From NCBI RefSeq assembly GCF_025766255.1, contig NW_026516751.1, forward strand, positions 62,001-126,000: a DNA stretch of 64,000 nucleotides, given 5' to 3'. Each line of letters opens with the position of its first letter. The stretch's first letter is position 1. Source of the stretch: Zychaea mexicana (lineage: Eukaryota; Mucoromycota; Mucoromycetes; Mucorales; Lichtheimiaceae). The position numbers were made by a program, and so were the translations under genes. Shown in pieces: positions 59,901-64,000 of this stretch. The notes under the pieces are model-generated. The model was not told where the DNA came from. It saw only the letters and a program-made list of their open reading frames with translations, and did not search any database.

Positions 59901-61201
59901 GACAGGTTCATGTGTAGTAGTCGTTGTTGTACTATTAGAAGTAGAAGTAGTAACGGGCGTAGGGTGTAGAAAAGCGTCCGGAAACCGTAAACGTCCGTTT
60001 GGTTGACGTGGCATGTCATCGGGTTCAGATTCTGTTTCGTCCGAGGAACAAGCGGGTGCGATAGGCGTATAATGTTGTGTTTTGCCGTTCATTTCTGGAT
60101 ATATATCAACGATCTGCGCCAAATAACTGGATCCCATGATTCGGTTATCAAGTGTGTTAAAGGAAGTAACAAATTAGGAGATCATGCACACTCTTCTCTC
60201 CCCCTTTCTCTTCCGTTTCAAAAATAATAAAAAAAACTCCTGTCAAAGTCATGAGATACGTTACATATTCTCACTCAATTTGCAGTGTACCACTTCGCCG
60301 ATTGCAAAGTTGAATCGAAAATAGGTATAAATTTCTTCCACAAGAGGCTCCAGTCTGATCGTTTCTAGAAACACCAGATGCAATTAGCTTATATACTTTT
60401 AATCATACCACATACACGTGTGTATATGTGTCATCAACACACCAGTCCCTCTGAGAAATTTCAAAAGTATAACTTACGGAACTGTACATGATACAGGATA
60501 CGTTTTCGTAAAACTTCGCAGAACCTAAATTCTGCTCGATTCTGTTCGTCGCGACCTTCACTTTCTAAAGCTTGTTCGTACGTCAGATTGTCTCGTCCTG
60601 TTGCTTCGCAGGTCCAAATTGGTTGATGGTATAGCATGAGCCGATTAATGTATGATCTAATAACGAAAGAAACCGCAAATAAAGGTAGTTAAGGATTGTC
60701 AAGCGTATAGTGACAAGTTGACAGATTCTGCCAGAAGGGAAGTAATAAAATGAGTTGTCGTTGTAATGGTGGTGATAAAGGTGAGTTGTTGATAGATATG
60801 CAAGACAAGTATAGGCCCGGGCTGGTAATGCGAAAACCAAAGACTGCAATGCCGACACACGACAAGAGCCGGCATAGCATCCAGATTTACTGCAGCTCTA
60901 TGTCAATTGGTAGAGTATATTATATAGGGGTTCTTCCACTTCTCTTCTCTCGTTAATAACTGGGGAATGAGGTTTGTTTAGAGAATTAACAAACTAATGC
61001 CTTCTTTTTTCTATACGAGCGTATACACGCGCGAATGCGTGTATACATACAAGGCCAAAGTCGAATATTAAAAAAAGGATACTCGTAAGTTGTAAAGATT
61101 TCATTCGTGAAGCGCAGGTACCACACTTCTTTTCGCTTCCGTCTCGAGTCGTAAGGAGGAGGAGCCGCAAGAGGTATACGTTTGTTGTTTAACAGGGGCA
61201 T
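56976..61201 (-). CDS. ITC1: Itc1/Acf1-type ISWI chromatin-remodelling subunit (WAC-DDT-WHIM)
   Basis: Itc1/Acf1/BAZ1-type proteins partner the ISWI ATPase to space nucleosomes and repress genes. Exon 1 (from 61201) reads MPLLNNKRIPLAAPPPYDSR then EVWYLRFTNEIFTTYE, the start of a WAC domain. It continues at about 60660 with SYINRLMLYHQPIWTCEATG and LTYEQALESE. SSYLAQIVDIYPEM follows. A polyQ run (59885-59858) lies in a linker. Then come a charged coiled coil (EEKERQREERRKQ), a DDT domain (IPDEIFEQFISIWSFLAVFS then PFSIDDFERAL), a WHIM1-like segment (KHKLAILGFLIEAV) and a very acidic Asp/Ser tract (about 58130-57990). The next part is a long basic coiled coil and a WHIM2/WSD segment (RIRPLGRDRFYNRYLYLDN). 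No PHD or bromodomain is seen, as in fungal Itc1. The last exon is uncertain; the stop at 56976 is the best in-phase choice. Confidence 0.9.
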
Positions 61202-63654
61202 ATGTAAAATGGGTCAAAAAATGAGGTAAGGGGTGGGTGTATGTATGCTGGGTCAAAACCAAGCGTTGACGAGAGAAAAAAAAGTACAGTCAAAGCAAAC
61301 ACAAAAAAAGAAATAAAGAGAGGAGAGACGAACTTGGAAACACGCACAGAGCGCACAGCGCACACACAATTTTTTGATCTCACCGCGGCAGAGTATTACT
61401 CCGAGGCATCGCATGCTTTCAAAATTCTCTTCTTCCGCATACGAGAGCCCGTTATTTCATACGATTCAACATGGTTTCTGTATTTATTAGTGTCATCTGC
61501 AATAAGGATAGCATGCTAAGTGTGGTACTATGGATCGTCTCCCAGTCACCCACCTCATAGCTATATATATTCTGTTCTGAGGCATACTTAAATCAGATTC
61601 GCATGAAACTGTGATTATATGACACCATCGTCATTTAGCTTTCACTGGCTTGGTATTAAATGGAGATACTGTTAGCAGTGACAGTGATATTAATACACAT
61701 CTTTCAACAGACAACGACAAATAAATAAAAATAGGAAACTTGGTAGCTTCATTATGCTGTAGCACCCTCCTCATTTCCACGAAGTATCAACTGGCAGTAA
61801 GTACGCCTATAACACAACACGCATGGATTTTATAATACCGTACTCATTTACATACGGGTATGCGCGTTTAAGGTATCAATAACTATATATATACACCTTA
61901 GCACGTTTACATATGTACAGAAATGTACTGTGTCTGAGAAATAATAGTAGCAACAGCAGCTGTAACTCGTCTCTGCTTTTTCTAAAAAAATGAGACGAGC
62001 AAGCTAGCAATCAATCGAGACTTTAGATCACTTGTTTGTAACACGAACCGTGTTTCGTGTCTCTATTCAGTCCCTTGACCTAGAGTTATATGTTTCTCAT
62101 TCATCATCAAGAACAATCACTGGCGAATCTCGCACGATGCTATAACCAGGCAACAACAGGGTCATCAATTTTTTTTAAGAAACGTTTCCAATAAGCAAAC
62201 TCGTCTTGACTGATATCAGCATTAAATATCAATGACGATGTTTGGGTTAAAGTCTATTATATGTGTTGATGATGGGCAACCTTCGTTCGTGTTTCAATCA
62301 TAAATATGCCAAAGATAAGCATTTAACGAAATCTCACTACGGTTTCCTATCTGATATTTCATTAGCCGATTGAATGTGAAGTAGATCTTACTTAAATGCA
62401 AAGGAAGATGCTCTGATATTTTTATGCCATGTTGAAAGGTCAGAGTTCTTTTAAAAGGGCTACATATCAGGCATCCGCTTGAATGTCGCCGTACAGGATA
62501 TTGTGGTTAAGGTAGTAAACAGCAACAAGCTACCGATACTGTTGCTGTACATAGATTACGTTCCACGCGAGGATCATGAGCTGCATTCGTAATGAAAAAC
62601 TGTGTCCCACTACATTATGAAGATTCACAACTGAGCAAACGGCGAAATGCTGACCTTGGGATGTGGTAGTAATTTGTTATGCTACCCAGCATCGAACATG
62701 GCTTTTCTACTTTGTTGCATGATAATTCTCACGACTACCGATATACTGTATACAACAAGCCTTTGGGTTCCTTTGCTTATAAATAAAGTCCCTGAAGAAC
62801 TTCAAGCGATAGCCTTCAATCATGAGATCCTTCTATGATGCGTAACACTGCTCTCATCGTTAAACTGCCGTTGTATAGATTACTGTTTAGTTCGTCAGGC
62901 ATGGCCGCAATACGTGTTTCTGACATTGACAGGATGTCTATTAGCGATTCGGAGCTTTGGCAAACGACATGTTTCTATTTAGGCAACAACGCGGTGTGGT
63001 GCGGCAGCGACAGTGGATGACGCCGACTACGATACTACTTATCATCGTACCCCTAAAAGTAGATTGAATGCTTTTATCAGAGCAGAGAAAACAGCCTTGC
63101 TCGAGAAATTGTTGCTTACGCTTTCTAGTTTTGCTAAAGACTGAGGACCGAAGACGGGCCCAGACATTATTTGTTTTGACAGGTTCACCCAGCTTTTACG
63201 TAATCCGGGCCGTCATATAAAAGGTTTAATCGTTAGCTTCTGCTTCCTATTTACTTTTTCTTAGCGCGATTGACTAATTCAGCGGCAAAAAAGGTCTTTC
63301 GTAGAAAAAGAGTATACAGGCTATGTCGCTTTAAAAACCATTCGCCCCTTGGATGACGACGAAGTACAGATCTCCATTTTGGCATGTGAAATGTATGTAT
63401 TGGATGGATGGATGCGTGCATACGTGCATCTTGAAGATGAGAGAGATAACTGATTTATTTATTTTTTTGGGAGGGGGGAGAGGGAGGAGAAAGGGATTCA
63501 TCATCATCCTTCATCATCCAACTCGAAGAACCAATAATTATCATCACTGTAATATAGCTGTGAATTTATCAGTTACAGTACATGTAAAGCAAGCAGTTTA
63601 AGGGCAACAAACATATAAACAAGCAAAGAGAAAAAGAGGTAGTTCAGAAACTGG
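61202..63654. other. Gene-poor right flank
   Basis: Promoter side of the ITC1-like gene followed by A+T-rich DNA. Open frames here (for example 62647-62838) lack family features. No gene or RNA was recognised. Confidence 0.5.
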
Positions 63655-63915
63655 CTTGGAAGACCGCAACAAAATCAATATGGATCTGTAGGGCACACTA
63701 TCCATTGATTCCAGGACACGAGTTTGTCGATAGAATCACACCTGTTGGAGGTCATTTTGCAAGTGGATAACCGTATTGGCATGAGCCCAGTTTCCCGGAG
63801 TTGTGATTTAGGCGAGCAGTGCCAAGATGGATTTAGACAACTGTGCAACCAAAAGTGTCTACCTATGGTTCCTTGTATAAGGATTACAGAACTTACGGGG
63901 TAAGTCATCATCTCA
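63655..63915 (+). pseudogene. Zinc-type alcohol dehydrogenase (CAD-like) relic
   Basis: Three consecutive plus-strand segments align in order with a zinc-dependent NADP alcohol dehydrogenase of the cinnamyl-alcohol-dehydrogenase type. Frame 3 (from 63687) reads CRAHYPLIPGHEFVDRITPV then a stop. Frame 1 (from 63760) reads NRIGMSPVSRSCDLGEQCQD and GFRQLCNQKC, the structural-zinc Cys region. Frame 3 again (from 63876) reads YKDYRTYG, just before a possible GTAAGT donor. The family motifs PGHE and the Cys spacing are clear, but two frame changes and a stop break it. One structural-zinc Cys (normally CxxC) reads C-D-L-G. The rest of the gene is absent or outside the window. Confidence 0.65.
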
Positions 63916-64000
63916 GAAGAAAGAGAAGCTCATATACGCAGAAGCAGCGTGTACATACGTGCAAAAGCAGTCGAAATTAAAATAATAGTATCGAATGAAA

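Noticed and set aside
1..64000. CRISPR arrays, rRNA genes, prokaryotic operons
   Set aside because: No regular repeat-spacer pattern and no rRNA-like segments were seen. Gene structure is eukaryotic throughout.

Overview
This is nuclear DNA from a filamentous, early-diverging fungus. The genes are split by many short GT-AG introns (about 40 to 110 bases). They encode typical fungal housekeeping proteins and a Ric8-type G-protein exchange factor, with one decayed non-LTR retrotransposon among them. The overall style suits Mucoromycota (Mucorales-like), but no single sequence here proves the genus. No bacterial operons, CRISPR arrays, rRNA genes or convincing tRNA genes were seen.

Layout. 1-2.4 kb: no gene recognised. 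2.5-5.6 kb (-): amino-acid permease. 7.1-8.7 kb (+): decayed F-box/LRR-like gene. 9.84-14.74 kb (+): a 5'-truncated, broken LINE between perfect 14-bp target-site duplications. 15.3-24.5 kb is dense: ATG18 (-), prefoldin 2 (-), CCS1 (+), VAC14 (-), ATPase inhibitor INH1 (+). 26.1-29.7 kb: ISY1 (+), a Ser/Gln-rich unknown (-), acyl-protein thioesterase (-). 30.9-35.1 kb: a small membrane-protein gene, then poorly readable coding remnants. 35.2-47.6 kb: RIC8 (+) and the 2,788-residue UTP20 (+). 48.0-49.9 kb (-): a predicted N-myristoylated LRR protein resembling LRRC58. 49.9-53.0 kb: mostly empty. 53.1-61.2 kb (all -): mitochondrial bL9m, two unknown genes, and an ITC1/ACF1-type ISWI-complex subunit. 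61.2-63.6 kb: empty. 63.66-63.92 kb: an alcohol dehydrogenase relic.

Functional links. ATG18 and VAC14 both act on vacuolar PI(3,5)P2 and lie less than 3 kb apart on the same strand, separated by prefoldin 2 and CCS1. Prefoldin 2 and CCS1 are divergent and share a 233-bp promoter. VAC14 and INH1 are also divergent. The other neighbours show no obvious shared pathway.

No clearly new multi-gene system was found. The strongest leads are the LRRC58-like myristoylated LRR protein, the datable LINE insertion, the ATG18-VAC14 neighbourhood, and several unassigned coding remnants between 29.7 and 35.1 kb. Exon boundaries were read by eye from splice signals, frame and family similarity, without transcripts or database searches.
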